This document shows, one piece after another, positions 14,034 to 30,620 of a stretch of DNA of 64,000 nt (position 1 is its first letter; every line of letters starts with the position of its first letter). A program made the translations under genes and the position numbers. The stretch spans positions 1-64,000 of the IMG/VR virus record IMGVR_UViG_3300032334_002236. The stretch is one strand, 5' to 3'. This DNA is from a virus. The notes beneath the pieces are model-generated. The model was not told the origin of the DNA. It did no database searches and saw nothing but the letters and a program-made list of their open reading frames with translations.

Positions 14034-15123
14034 AACTGAATAGCTTGATGGTATCAGTCTGTTGTGGCTGCAAGGCTTTCCTGTAGAAATCCAGGTTGTC
14101 TTGCAGCCTTTTATCGTTGGGATCCAGTTCCACTGCCTTGGCTCCATATTCCAGAGCTTGTTGGAAATCGCCCACATAGTAACTGCTAAGTGCAGCCAGA
14201 TCCAAGGGCTTGGGTCCCCAGCTGACAGGATCGTTGGTGTACAACGTGGTCTTATTGTTGATGAATAATGCCTGTCTGGCAGCATATTGGCACTCTACCC
14301 ATAGCCCCTGCTTGTGGCAGAAATCAGCCAGATCCACCCAGGCATCTCTGCCATGTGGATACACTGCTGACGCTTCACGATATTGCTTGTGAGCTTCTGA
14401 CAACCTGTCCTGCCCTTCCAGGCATTGTGCTAACTTACGACGGATGTAATCCTGCTCGTAGTCAGTGTATCGCTCTGCCCAGCTGAGGCATTTCTTCCAT
14501 GCTTCTTCTGCTTCCACCCAACGCCCATTGAAGTTTAATTCACGGGCATAATAGAAGGCATTGCGCTGGCAGTAGGGATCTTCTTTCACAGCACATTCCA
14601 ACAGTTGCATGTAATTGCCGCGGCTCTTGGTGGGATCTGGATGATGTTTGACCAAAAGCTCTGTGGTGAAGGCATATTTTTCCGGGGCACGTGGATCTGA
14701 TTCCACGTATTCATGGCAAGGGTAATTCCAAACGAAACCAAACCTGGCGTGTATCTTGCTGGTATTGAATATCAGGTTATTGCTCCAGTCATACAGATAG
14801 CTGAGACGGGTGGTATCTGCCTCCCAGGCATCTTCCACTATCTTGCGCCAGCCTGGTGTCATGACTTCATCCAGGTCGATGCTGACACATATGTCCACAT
14901 CTTCCGGAACTAGTCCCAGTGCGATGTTCCTGGCGATGTCGAACCTCCAGGGTTTGACCCTGATGTCGTGTACTATGGCGCCACAATCCCTGGCGGTTTG
15001 GGCGGTGTTGTCTGTGCTTCCAGTGTCACAGATGATGACCATGTCGGCATCTGTACAGCTTTCGCAGAATCTCTTGACGAAATGTTCTTCGTTCTTGCTG
15101 ATGGCGTATACTGCTATTTTCAT
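14032..15123 (-). CDS. GT2-family glycosyltransferase with TPR repeats
   Basis: This 363-aa protein starts like GT-A family 2 enzymes: MKIAVYAISKNEEHFV, then ICDTGSTDNT (32-41) and a DxD-like metal motif in SIDLDEV (about 85-91). After about residue 180 there are repeated helix pairs of TPR type (FYYARELNFNGRWVEAEEAW, ALSSYYVGDFQQALEYGAKA). The fold suggests transfer of a sugar to a protein or glycan. Its neighbour on the same strand is a tail fibre, so fibre or capsid glycosylation is possible, as is modification of host surface sugars. An in-frame fusion of GT2 and TPR is common in bacteria and phages. Confidence 0.85.
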   Translation of the reverse strand: MKIAVYAISKNEEHFVKRFCESCTDADMVIICDTGSTDNTAQTARDCGAIVHDIRVKPWRFDIARNIALGLVPEDVDICVSIDLDEVMTPGWRKIVEDAWEADTTRLSYLYDWSNNLIFNTSKIHARFGFVWNYPCHEYVESDPRAPEKYAFTTELLVKHHPDPTKSRGNYMQLLECAVKEDPYCQRNAFYYARELNFNGRWVEAEEAWKKCLSWAERYTDYEQDYIRRKLAQCLEGQDRLSEAHKQYREASAVYPHGRDAWVDLADFCHKQGLWVECQYAARQALFINNKTTLYTNDPVSWGPKPLDLAALSSYYVGDFQQALEYGAKAVELDPNDKRLQDNLDFYRKALQPQQTDTIKLFS

Positions 15124-15186
15124 GTGGATATTTAAGTCCAGAAAATCAGCAGGTATGATTTTTTGAATTAAACATCATTGCCAGGT

Positions 15187-17679
15187 TCATTCTGTGGCAA
15201 CACCCACACTATTGGATCCTTTGTTTATCACATTGGTTATACATGCAACATACTTGTTTGACTGAACATTTGCCGTACTTGTTCCAATTAAATTTACTCC
15301 ATAGACCAACCAGTGGAAAGTATTAGCTACTACCACCCCATGGGCACCTCCGCCAAAATGGACACCTGTTCCTTTACGATTTGCAGCATTTGCACCCAGG
15401 CCATAGAATGAATTATTGGTTATGTTTACACCATGAGCACTGTTTGCAGAGGCATATGAAAATACGATTCCATAATGATTTAACGGGCAATAAAAACTAT
15501 TGTTGGAAATATTGATGGTGGGAAATGGGTATGCTATCAGTATCTGATCAGCAGTGGTATTAAAATTACATGCTACCACAGCTAACTGGGCTGGGCCATC
15601 ACTGCCGTTGGTGCCACTGGTGTCAGGTGATACATAGATCCCAGTTGCGCCATTAACGAAATTTGATTGTACGACCGACACACCTTGTATGTAATTGTCA
15701 TATTCGATTCCTATGGCTATGTTCTGGAAATCACAGCAGGAGAAATTATAAACGATACCAAACTTGAACGATCCGGCACGATATCCATCTAGATGTACAC
15801 CAGTTCCCCCAGACACAAGATTGCTTCCAGTGAAGTTACATCCGATGAAATTGATATTGCACCAACCACGTACATATATGCCTTTTCCCCAATAATTGGC
15901 AAAAGCATTATCACTTCCTCTAAAACTAACACTATAAAAATCACTGGAGTCAAGGTAAAGCCCTTGGACAGTATTTGTCAGTGTGATTCCTGTAAAAGCA
16001 CCAGTAGAGCTATTTGTAGTGATAGCCAAGTTGGCAAAGTGAATATAATGGTTACCAGAATTTGCAAATACATTAAAACCATTACAACCATTGAATTGAA
16101 CTGTCGATACACCAGATCCTGCACCTATGATAGTGAGCGAATAACCACCTGATGCTGGGTAATTTATCGTAATGGTAGCATTTAATATTCCAATTCCTGG
16201 CGGGAAGTAGATAGCACCACCAGTGCTTGGAAGGCTTGCGATCGCGTTATTAACAGCAGTGACGTTAGTAGCTGCACTTGTGGATAACCCATCTGCTTTA
16301 TATCCAAATGAGGACACATCTACATAAAACGGTGCTTGGAAAACAGCCGCAGCAACACCGTTGCCTGTATAGACATAACCTTTGGGTCCAGTAACTGATG
16401 ATCCACTGCCACCTGATCCTGCAGGACCAGTAGGACCAGCAACACCAGTAGCACCGGCAACGCCAGTGGGTCCAGCTGAACCTGCTCCACCGCCGCCGCC
16501 TCCAGCAGGTCCGGTAGGACCAGCAAGTCCAGTTGGACCAGCGATTCCGATTGCACCAGCTGCGCCAGCAGCACCAGTAGGACCAGCAGCACCAGCACCA
16601 CCACCAGATCCAAATGTTTGTCCTACCAGGTATCCACCGAAATAATTCCTATTGGGATAACTGGTCTGCAGAAGGCTATCGATATCAACGTCTGCACTCC
16701 ATCCCAGATATACTGTCAGCGTATCATTCACTGCCAGATCTATGGTCACATGGGTGGATACAGTCTCGTGTGCGTCTCGCAGGGTACCTGGATCGGTTAA
16801 TCCTACTACACCACCTTTGTAGTTTTCCACGATAGTAGCACCATTTTTCTGTACGGTGACACCATAATAACCGCCTTCCACCATGATGAATTGCAATCCG
16901 GAATACAGATGGTACTTGCCTGCAGTGGTTACTGTGAATATGCCAGTGGCCTGGTTATAATCGATATTTTGTTTGGTTATCTGGTTGTTCCATTTGATCA
17001 GGCTAAAACCGTTTGCACCTGTTCCCATGACGGTATCAGCACCGCCTGATGTACCAAAAGTATAATGGAAAACAATACCGTCATTGGTGAGGATAGAAGC
17101 AGATCCAGCAGGGCCAGCAGGGCCAGCAACGCCAGCAGGGCCAGTGGGGCCAGCAACACCACCACCTGTGCCGCCACCACTACTGCCGGCAGGACCAGCA
17201 GGACCAGCAGGACCAGTAGCACCTGTGACGCCAGCACCGCTAGAAACAATGCTGCCCAGGAATGGTAAACCATTCCATGGTGTGGTACCATCGCCTATCT
17301 TCATCTGCAAAGGGCTGCTGTCGGTTACGACACCCAGTTCCCCAGCAGCTAATATGGTATTAAACCCTGCCCAATCAACAGCAGCACCACGACGCATCTG
17401 CATCTGGAAATTAGTGCTGGCTGGTGTTCCTCCGTCAGGAACCACGGTTGCAGTGTTATTGTTGGACGATATCACTCCAGCAGCAGCCGCTTTGGTGGAA
17501 AAGTCATTGTTACTGACATTGGTGAGGTCGCTGCGGGCTAGCTCTGTGCCACCAGGAGTGTGATTGTCATGCACTCTCAGGGTGTTGTGATCGTTATTGA
17601 CGGTGATCTCGCCCGGTACACCTGTGAAAGCGTCATTCTCTGCTTTAGTCCCTTGGCGAAACTTAACTCTTTGGTTCAT
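15187..17679 (-). CDS. Tail fibre: collagen-like, C1q-like and pectate-lyase-type beta-helix domains
   Basis: This 830-aa protein has a mosaic layout. Residues 1-45 and 90-140 are two short fibre N-terminal modules (RVKFRQGTKAENDAF and MQMRRGAAVDWAGF, each followed by a GDGTTPW-like turn). Collagen-like Gly-X-Y runs follow at about 145-195 and 360-440. Between them (about 205-350) is a beta sandwich of C1q type (AGKYHLYSGLQFIM). From about 453 to the end is a right-handed beta-helix beginning VDVSSFGYKADG, as in pectate-lyase-like phage depolymerases. I prefer ATG 17679 over 17703: it has an AGGA ribosome-binding site and sits 24 nt after a late-type element. The beta-helix may bind or cleave host polysaccharide, but no catalytic residues are assigned. 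Confidence 0.85.
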   Translation of the reverse strand: MNQRVKFRQGTKAENDAFTGVPGEITVNNDHNTLRVHDNHTPGGTELARSDLTNVSNNDFSTKAAAAGVISSNNNTATVVPDGGTPASTNFQMQMRRGAAVDWAGFNTILAAGELGVVTDSSPLQMKIGDGTTPWNGLPFLGSIVSSGAGVTGATGPAGPAGPAGSSGGGTGGGVAGPTGPAGVAGPAGPAGSASILTNDGIVFHYTFGTSGGADTVMGTGANGFSLIKWNNQITKQNIDYNQATGIFTVTTAGKYHLYSGLQFIMVEGGYYGVTVQKNGATIVENYKGGVVGLTDPGTLRDAHETVSTHVTIDLAVNDTLTVYLGWSADVDIDSLLQTSYPNRNYFGGYLVGQTFGSGGGAGAAGPTGAAGAAGAIGIAGPTGLAGPTGPAGGGGGGAGSAGPTGVAGATGVAGPTGPAGSGGSGSSVTGPKGYVYTGNGVAAAVFQAPFYVDVSSFGYKADGLSTSAATNVTAVNNAIASLPSTGGAIYFPPGIGILNATITINYPASGGYSLTIIGAGSGVSTVQFNGCNGFNVFANSGNHYIHFANLAITTNSSTGAFTGITLTNTVQGLYLDSSDFYSVSFRGSDNAFANYWGKGIYVRGWCNINFIGCNFTGSNLVSGGTGVHLDGYRAGSFKFGIVYNFSCCDFQNIAIGIEYDNYIQGVSVVQSNFVNGATGIYVSPDTSGTNGSDGPAQLAVVACNFNTTADQILIAYPFPTINISNNSFYCPLNHYGIVFSYASANSAHGVNITNNSFYGLGANAANRKGTGVHFGGGAHGVVVANTFHWLVYGVNLIGTSTANVQSNKYVACITNVINKGSNSVGVATE

Positions 17680-17702
17680 GATTACTGGATCCTGCTGTAT
17701 CA

Positions 17703-17710
17703 TATTTAGT
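17703..17710 (-). promoter_or_regulatory. Late-type promoter element ACTAAATA
   Basis: On the minus strand this reads ACTAAATA, close to the GATAAATA used elsewhere, 24 nt before the preferred fibre start at 17679. Confidence 0.4.
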
Positions 17711-17725
17711 AGGTTTATTATAGGG

Positions 17726-17753
17726 TTGACAAATCGTCGTCATATGTTATTAT
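17726..17753 (+). promoter_or_regulatory. Sigma70-like promoter for the VWA gene
   Basis: TTGACA (17726-17731), 16-nt spacer and TATTAT (17748-17753), then AGGAGG and ATG 17774. It is divergent from the tail-fibre promoter 16 nt away. Confidence 0.72.
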
Positions 17754-17773
17754 TAAAAATATAGGAGGACTAG

Positions 17774-19027
17774 ATGGCAAAATCTCGTAAAAAACACAAG
17801 ACTTTACCTGACAATATGTTGTCAGATACTATCGATAAAGTAGCTGATGAGCAAGCTCGTCAATCCATCCTCCGTGCCCGTATCGCTATGGTGCTACGAC
17901 ACGGCATGTTCGGTCAATTAGCCATGCGTTTGAAACTAGTAAATGCCGACAGCTGGTGCATGACTGCTGCTACCGACGGACGTCATTTCTTCTATAACAG
18001 CAAATTCATCAACATGTTAGATACGCAACAGAACATCTTCCTGTTCTGTCATGAATTACTCCACTGTGCTTACGACCACATGGAACGTGGCAAAAACAAA
18101 CACCAGACCATAGCAAACATTGCCATGGATTATGTAGTGAATGCCGATTGCATCAAATACAAGATGGGCAATAGGATCACCGTGGTGGATGTGTTGTACG
18201 ATAAAAAATATGAAGATTGGAGCTTCGAACAGGTCTATGACGATCTGATGAAGAATGCCAAAGTGATCAACATGGATGATCTGGCTGACATGTTGTTGGA
18301 CGAACATCTGGATGGCAGCAAGGAGGGAGACAAAGATAAAGACGGCAAAGGTCGTCCCAAATTGTCAGATGTTGAAAAACAAGCTATCCGTGACGAATTC
18401 AAAGAAGCCATGCTGAGTGCTGCACAAGCAACAGGTGCCGGAAATACTCCTGCTAATATCTCACGCATGATCAAAGAGCTTACTGCTCCCAAGATCAACT
18501 GGCGTGAACTGATCACCCAACAGATCCAGAGCACTATCAAACACGATTACACCTACGTGACACCCAACAAGAAGATGTTCAGCTCGGGCTTTGTGTTGCC
18601 CAGCATGAAAAGAGACGAGACCATCGATGTTTGTGTTGCTATCGATACATCAGGTAGTATCGGTGACAAACAACTGGACCAGTTCTTTAGCGAAGTCAAC
18701 GGCATCATGAACAGCTATGATGATTTTAACATCAAAGTCTGGTGTTTCGATACCAGTGTGCATAATCCACAAGATTACGACACTGGCAACAGCCACGAGC
18801 TCTTGGATTATAAACCCAAAGGATTCGGTGGTACTGACTTCGATTCCAACTGGCAATGGATGAAAGAAGAAAATATTGAACCCAAACTGTTGATCGTGTT
18901 CACTGACGGTGAACCCTATGGCAGCTGGGGTGACGAAAACTATTGCGACACCGTATGGATCATCCACAACAAACACCGCAAAGATATCGAACCGCCGTTC
19001 GGTATACATGCATTCTACGAAGAATAA
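17774..19027 (+). CDS. VWA-domain protein with HExxH metallopeptidase-like domain (MoxR partner)
   Basis: This 417-aa protein has an N-terminal putative metallopeptidase domain with HELLHCAYDH (H93, E94, H97) and a C-terminal VWA domain whose MIDAS motif DTSGSIG is at 291-297. A charged Lys/Asp linker (about 180-200) lies between them. The architecture matches the DUF2201 family, whose members pair with MoxR ATPases. The matching ATPase is 3.8 kb upstream on the same strand. Conserved metal ligands in both domains suggest it is functional. The role in phages is unknown; host protein remodelling or virion assembly are both possible. Confidence 0.87.
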   Translation: MAKSRKKHKTLPDNMLSDTIDKVADEQARQSILRARIAMVLRHGMFGQLAMRLKLVNADSWCMTAATDGRHFFYNSKFINMLDTQQNIFLFCHELLHCAYDHMERGKNKHQTIANIAMDYVVNADCIKYKMGNRITVVDVLYDKKYEDWSFEQVYDDLMKNAKVINMDDLADMLLDEHLDGSKEGDKDKDGKGRPKLSDVEKQAIRDEFKEAMLSAAQATGAGNTPANISRMIKELTAPKINWRELITQQIQSTIKHDYTYVTPNKKMFSSGFVLPSMKRDETIDVCVAIDTSGSIGDKQLDQFFSEVNGIMNSYDDFNIKVWCFDTSVHNPQDYDTGNSHELLDYKPKGFGGTDFDSNWQWMKEENIEPKLLIVFTDGEPYGSWGDENYCDTVWIIHNKHRKDIEPPFGIHAFYEE

Positions 19028-19084
19028 TTTTTTTTACTGCGCCACTTACCAATGTAAATACCTTATAACTTCCCGGAGGAAAAA

Positions 19085-19303
19085 ATGACTGATACAGAAA
19101 ACAAGACAACTGAAGCACCAAGTGTGGGATTAGCAGACATCGGATTCCTGCTCCAAGTGGTAGAAATCTGCAGCAAGCGCGGTGCGTTCAATGCAGACGA
19201 GATGACCCAAGTGGGCACAGTATACGATAAAGTCAAAGCATTCTTGGCTGCAAATGCACCACCCAAACCAGATGCTGATAAAGAAGAAGGCGGTGTTCAA
19301 TGA
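19085..19303 (+). CDS. 72-aa phage protein of unknown function
   Basis: It has a strong GGAGGA ribosome-binding site right before ATG 19085. The protein has a helical core (LADIGFLLQVVEICSKRGAF, then MTQVGTVYDKVKAFLAAN) between disordered charged ends. Small helical proteins like this recur next to the following gene in T4-like phages, from memory. Its end overlaps the next start by 4 nt. Confidence 0.75.
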   Translation: MTDTENKTTEAPSVGLADIGFLLQVVEICSKRGAFNADEMTQVGTVYDKVKAFLAANAPPKPDADKEEGGVQ

Positions 19304-19923
19304 CCTTTTTCAAACACGTGGGTTCAGTGAATAGCAAGAAGGTCATTATCATCCAGCGCCAGTTGCCTAATGAAGAGCACATGGCTGCTGTGATCTATAG
19401 TGACATCATGCCTGCCAAATATCATGATGATGTCATGAAACTTTTGGAAAGCGAAGAAGGCCAACACAGCTATGAATTCAAAGACATCCTGCAACGTCGC
19501 ATGATGGGCAGCGGCGAAAACATGCTGAATGCACTGGCTAACGAAGGTTATCTGAAAAAAGTTCCTGCACAAAACGTCATGGTCACACCCAACAGCAAGA
19601 GTTCAGTACGCCTGGACGAGCTCAACAGCTTGCTTAACATGGCAGGCAAAGGCGACGAAGCTGTGAAGAAATTGGATGCATTGGATGCCAAACAAGGCAT
19701 GGGCAATGGCATGGCTCCTGTGATCGAAGATAGCCCAGCTATCAACGTCAGCGACATGGGTATCACGCCAGTAGCACCTGTGGCAACTGGTATAGATCAG
19801 ACTGCTCTGATGATGGAAATGATGAAGACCATGCAGAGCATGCAACAACAGATCAATAATCTCAACGGCGATAAACCTGCTGTTAAAAAGACTACCAAAT
19901 CCAAGAATACTGCAAGTGCCTGA
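19300..19923 (+). CDS. 207-aa phage protein of unknown function
   Basis: It is coupled to the previous gene by an ATGA overlap. The N-terminal domain (about 1-85) is compact (KKVIIIQRQLPNEEHMAAVI, then LPAKYHDDVMKLLES-like helices). A Met-rich helical stretch (MMMEMMKTMQSMQQQINNL, about 175-193) looks like a coiled coil, and the Lys-rich C-terminus may bind nucleic acid. No named family recognised. Confidence 0.72.
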   Translation: MTFFKHVGSVNSKKVIIIQRQLPNEEHMAAVIYSDIMPAKYHDDVMKLLESEEGQHSYEFKDILQRRMMGSGENMLNALANEGYLKKVPAQNVMVTPNSKSSVRLDELNSLLNMAGKGDEAVKKLDALDAKQGMGNGMAPVIEDSPAINVSDMGITPVAPVATGIDQTALMMEMMKTMQSMQQQINNLNGDKPAVKKTTKSKNTASA

Positions 19924-20227
19924 ACCCAGTTTCAGTGATGACTTTCTAAACAAATGGGAACATTTGATCAACGACATTGAGATAACAGACGTACCACTTC
20001 GTTTCATCAGCGAAGTGGTCGTTTTTTTCCACAACGGTGATCAGATGGAATTTAACATAGAAGAAATGTTACAGAACACTTTTCCAGTGGCACACATAGA
20101 AGAAGAGATAGAGACATTCCTCAGCGAGAATGACAGATACATCGATAATGTGGATTTCCACATAAACATCCCAGCAGTAGCTACAGAAATCGAAACAAAA
20201 ACCAACAAGTTATTGGATAAAGCATGA
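19916..20227 (+). CDS. 103-aa acidic phage protein (GTG start), containing an internal terminator-like hairpin
   Basis: The GTG start at 19916 overlaps the previous stop by 8 nt. The protein is acidic, with alternating beta and helical segments (VPLRFISEVVVFFHNGDQ, then EEIETFLSENDRYIDNVDFH). The codons for LRFISEVVVFF form a 9-bp hairpin followed by seven T residues. No function is recognised. Its stop overlaps thyX by 4 nt. Confidence 0.72.
   Translation: MPEPSFSDDFLNKWEHLINDIEITDVPLRFISEVVVFFHNGDQMEFNIEEMLQNTFPVAHIEEEIETFLSENDRYIDNVDFHINIPAVATEIETKTNKLLDKA
19993..20028 (+). terminator. Intrinsic terminator-like hairpin inside a coding region
   Basis: ACCACTTCG (19993-20001) and CGAAGTGGT (20011-20019) form a perfect 9-bp stem with a 9-nt loop. 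After CG comes T7 (20022-20028). It lies about 80 nt inside the gene at 19916 and upstream of thyX. Confidence 0.6.
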
Positions 20228-20883
20228 GCACCAGTAAGATAGTAGCAATGACCAATCCCGTGGATACTGACCTCAGTATAGATCAATTCGTGGCATATGT
20301 GGCCAGGGTCAGTAATCCCAGCAACCAGAATAACACCTTGACAGCTGATAAGTTACTCAAGTATCTGGTCAAACACAAGCACTGGAGCCCTTTCGAGATG
20401 GTGCATGTGGTCATGGAGATCGATACCACACGTGACATTGCTCGCCAGATCCTGCGACACCGCAGTTTCAGTTTCCAGGAGTTCAGCCAACGCTATGCTG
20501 ATCCCACGAGCGACCTGGGGTTCAGTATGCGCGATGCCAGGCTACAGGACATGAAAAATCGTCAGAATAGTATCCAAGTTGAAGATCCAGAACTACAGCG
20601 TGAATGGGAAAATAAGCAAAACAAGATGATCGGCAGTGCCAAGGAAGCATACTTATGGGCTGTTAACAATGGCATTGCCAAAGAACAAGCCCGTGCAGTA
20701 TTGCCTGAAGGGTTGACCAATAGCCGTCTGTACATGGCTGGTAGCCTGCGTAGCTGGATACACTATTGCGAGCTCAGGATGGCCAATGGCACACAGCTGG
20801 AGCACCAGCAAGTGGCTAAAGATTGCTGGGCAGATATCTGCCAGAGATTTCCCAGCCTGGCTGATATCATCACATCAGGGTGA
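20224..20883 (+). CDS. thyX: Flavin-dependent thymidylate synthase
   Basis: This 219-aa protein carries the ThyX signature RHRSFSFQEFSQRY (78-91; RHRxxSxxExSxRY) and downstream active-site residues in ARAVLPEGLTNSRLYMAGSLRSW. ThyX makes dTMP from dUMP using FAD and methylene-tetrahydrofolate, supplying phage DNA synthesis. Its 3' end overlaps the end of the convergent fibre gene by 9 bp, marking the switch from the plus-strand metabolic half to the minus-strand structural half. Confidence 0.95.
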   Translation: MSTSKIVAMTNPVDTDLSIDQFVAYVARVSNPSNQNNTLTADKLLKYLVKHKHWSPFEMVHVVMEIDTTRDIARQILRHRSFSFQEFSQRYADPTSDLGFSMRDARLQDMKNRQNSIQVEDPELQREWENKQNKMIGSAKEAYLWAVNNGIAKEQARAVLPEGLTNSRLYMAGSLRSWIHYCELRMANGTQLEHQQVAKDCWADICQRFPSLADIITSG

Positions 20884-22059
20884 AATCTTCATGATGTAAC
20901 ATAGTGCATGGGTAGCAGGTAACAACTGCCCCCCAGAGCCTACTGTGTTAACCTGATAAGGATTAGTCTGGGTATTAACCGCATAAGAACCAGCTGCACC
21001 AATCACCACCCTATCCATGAGATTGGGTGTATTATTATGCCCATCGCACAGTGTCCAACCTGGTGGAATAGTAGTTGCACTACCATACCATAATATGATG
21101 CTGCCATATGGCAATATGGTATGCACATACTTGGCTGTGGCCAACAGATTGTTATTGTCTAGAATCTGCGGAGTGGGTGCTTCTGGATACCCAGTGAACA
21201 CCGGGGTATCGATAGGTGCAAGAGTGGTTAATTGGCTGTTTATGGCAGCAATTCCACTGGTGCTATTGGCCACGAACTGTGTGGTTGCTATCTGATTGCT
21301 AGTGTCACCATCGGCAGGGGTCAATGATGTGGAAGGTTGTGTGAGATTCACAGTAGTTATGCTCATCGTGGTGTTATTGAGCTGGCTGGCCAAGTTGGCT
21401 GTGTTTGCAAACAAGGCAGCACTTAACTTTGTTAACTGGCTGGTCAATGAACCGTTCTTATCGCTCATGCTGCCTATGACATTATTGTATCCAGTGTACA
21501 CATTGCTCACTGCATTGATGGGAGTCTGTAAGCGGAAATCCTGGTCCTTGCTTGTGACTGATACTGTGACACCTGCCAGGTAACCCATCAACACATTATG
21601 GCTGACGCTGTTGTTATCCAGCACAGTTTCCTGGTAATAACCACTCTTGCCTAGCCTGGGATCGTTGTCTGGCCCCACAGTGAACCATCCTGTGTAATCC
21701 ACTGTCACGTCGCCGGTGTAGATCTTGTATTTGTAATTGGCAGTATCAACCCATTGGTCGCCAATGGCAGGATTAGCAGGAGTAGTATTTCCCACAGTCA
21801 TGCCACGCACTGGTTTGAAATTGGTGCCATCATAGAATTTCAGTAAGCTGATACCTGTGTCATACCAGATCTGACCACGTACTGGACTGGCAGGACTGCT
21901 AGCACCACTGAAATTACTCAGTAGGCTGACCAGGTCCTGGGCTATAACTTGCCCATAGTTGGCCACATTCTTTCCAACCAGTCCCAGGCTGGTGGTTGTG
22001 TCCACCTGGCCTGGGTATACTGTGATAGTGGTGTTATCTATGTTTACTGTATAACTCAT
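20875..22059 (-). CDS. Tail fibre with N-terminal GQLWYDT module and tail-collar domain
   Basis: This 394-aa protein begins with the fibre module shared by three other genes here (LGLVGKNVANYGQVIAQDL, then SPVRGQIWYDTG, residues about 25-75). The middle is low-complexity and helical. The C-terminus is a phage tail-collar domain: YGSIILWYGSATTIPPGWTL at about 317-336, followed by CDG and LPATHALCYIMKI. Collar domains sit at receptor-binding tips of short tail fibres. It follows the 2827-aa fibre by 15 nt, with GGAAGGA before its ATG, and is the last gene of the late block. Confidence 0.85.
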   Translation of the reverse strand: MSYTVNIDNTTITVYPGQVDTTTSLGLVGKNVANYGQVIAQDLVSLLSNFSGASSPASPVRGQIWYDTGISLLKFYDGTNFKPVRGMTVGNTTPANPAIGDQWVDTANYKYKIYTGDVTVDYTGWFTVGPDNDPRLGKSGYYQETVLDNNSVSHNVLMGYLAGVTVSVTSKDQDFRLQTPINAVSNVYTGYNNVIGSMSDKNGSLTSQLTKLSAALFANTANLASQLNNTTMSITTVNLTQPSTSLTPADGDTSNQIATTQFVANSTSGIAAINSQLTTLAPIDTPVFTGYPEAPTPQILDNNNLLATAKYVHTILPYGSIILWYGSATTIPPGWTLCDGHNNTPNLMDRVVIGAAGSYAVNTQTNPYQVNTVGSGGQLLPATHALCYIMKISP

Positions 22060-22074
22060 TTATTCCTTCCATTA

Positions 22075-30558
<8,484 letters not shown>

Positions 30559-30570
30559 AAGATATTTCCT

Positions 30571-30585
30571 TGGATAAATTATCCA
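30571..30585. repeat. Palindrome in the leader of the giant fibre gene
   Basis: TGGATAA and TTATCCA flank a single central A, giving a 15-nt perfect inverted repeat between the late-type element and the ribosome-binding site. It could be an operator or a small RNA hairpin near the ribosome-binding site. Confidence 0.4.
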
Positions 30586-30586
30586 T

Positions 30587-30594
30587 TATTTATT
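30587..30594 (-). promoter_or_regulatory. Late-type promoter element AATAAATA
   Basis: Reads AATAAATA on the minus strand, 29 nt before the start of the giant collagen fibre gene at 30558. Confidence 0.5.
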
Positions 30595-30620
30595 AGATGT
30601 CGCAGCCATAGGTCTTATTG

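Noticed and set aside
15129-15136. CTTAAATA before the GT2-TPR gene as a late promoter
   Set aside because: Two mismatches from GATAAATA and only 6 nt from the start; likely chance in AT-rich spacer.
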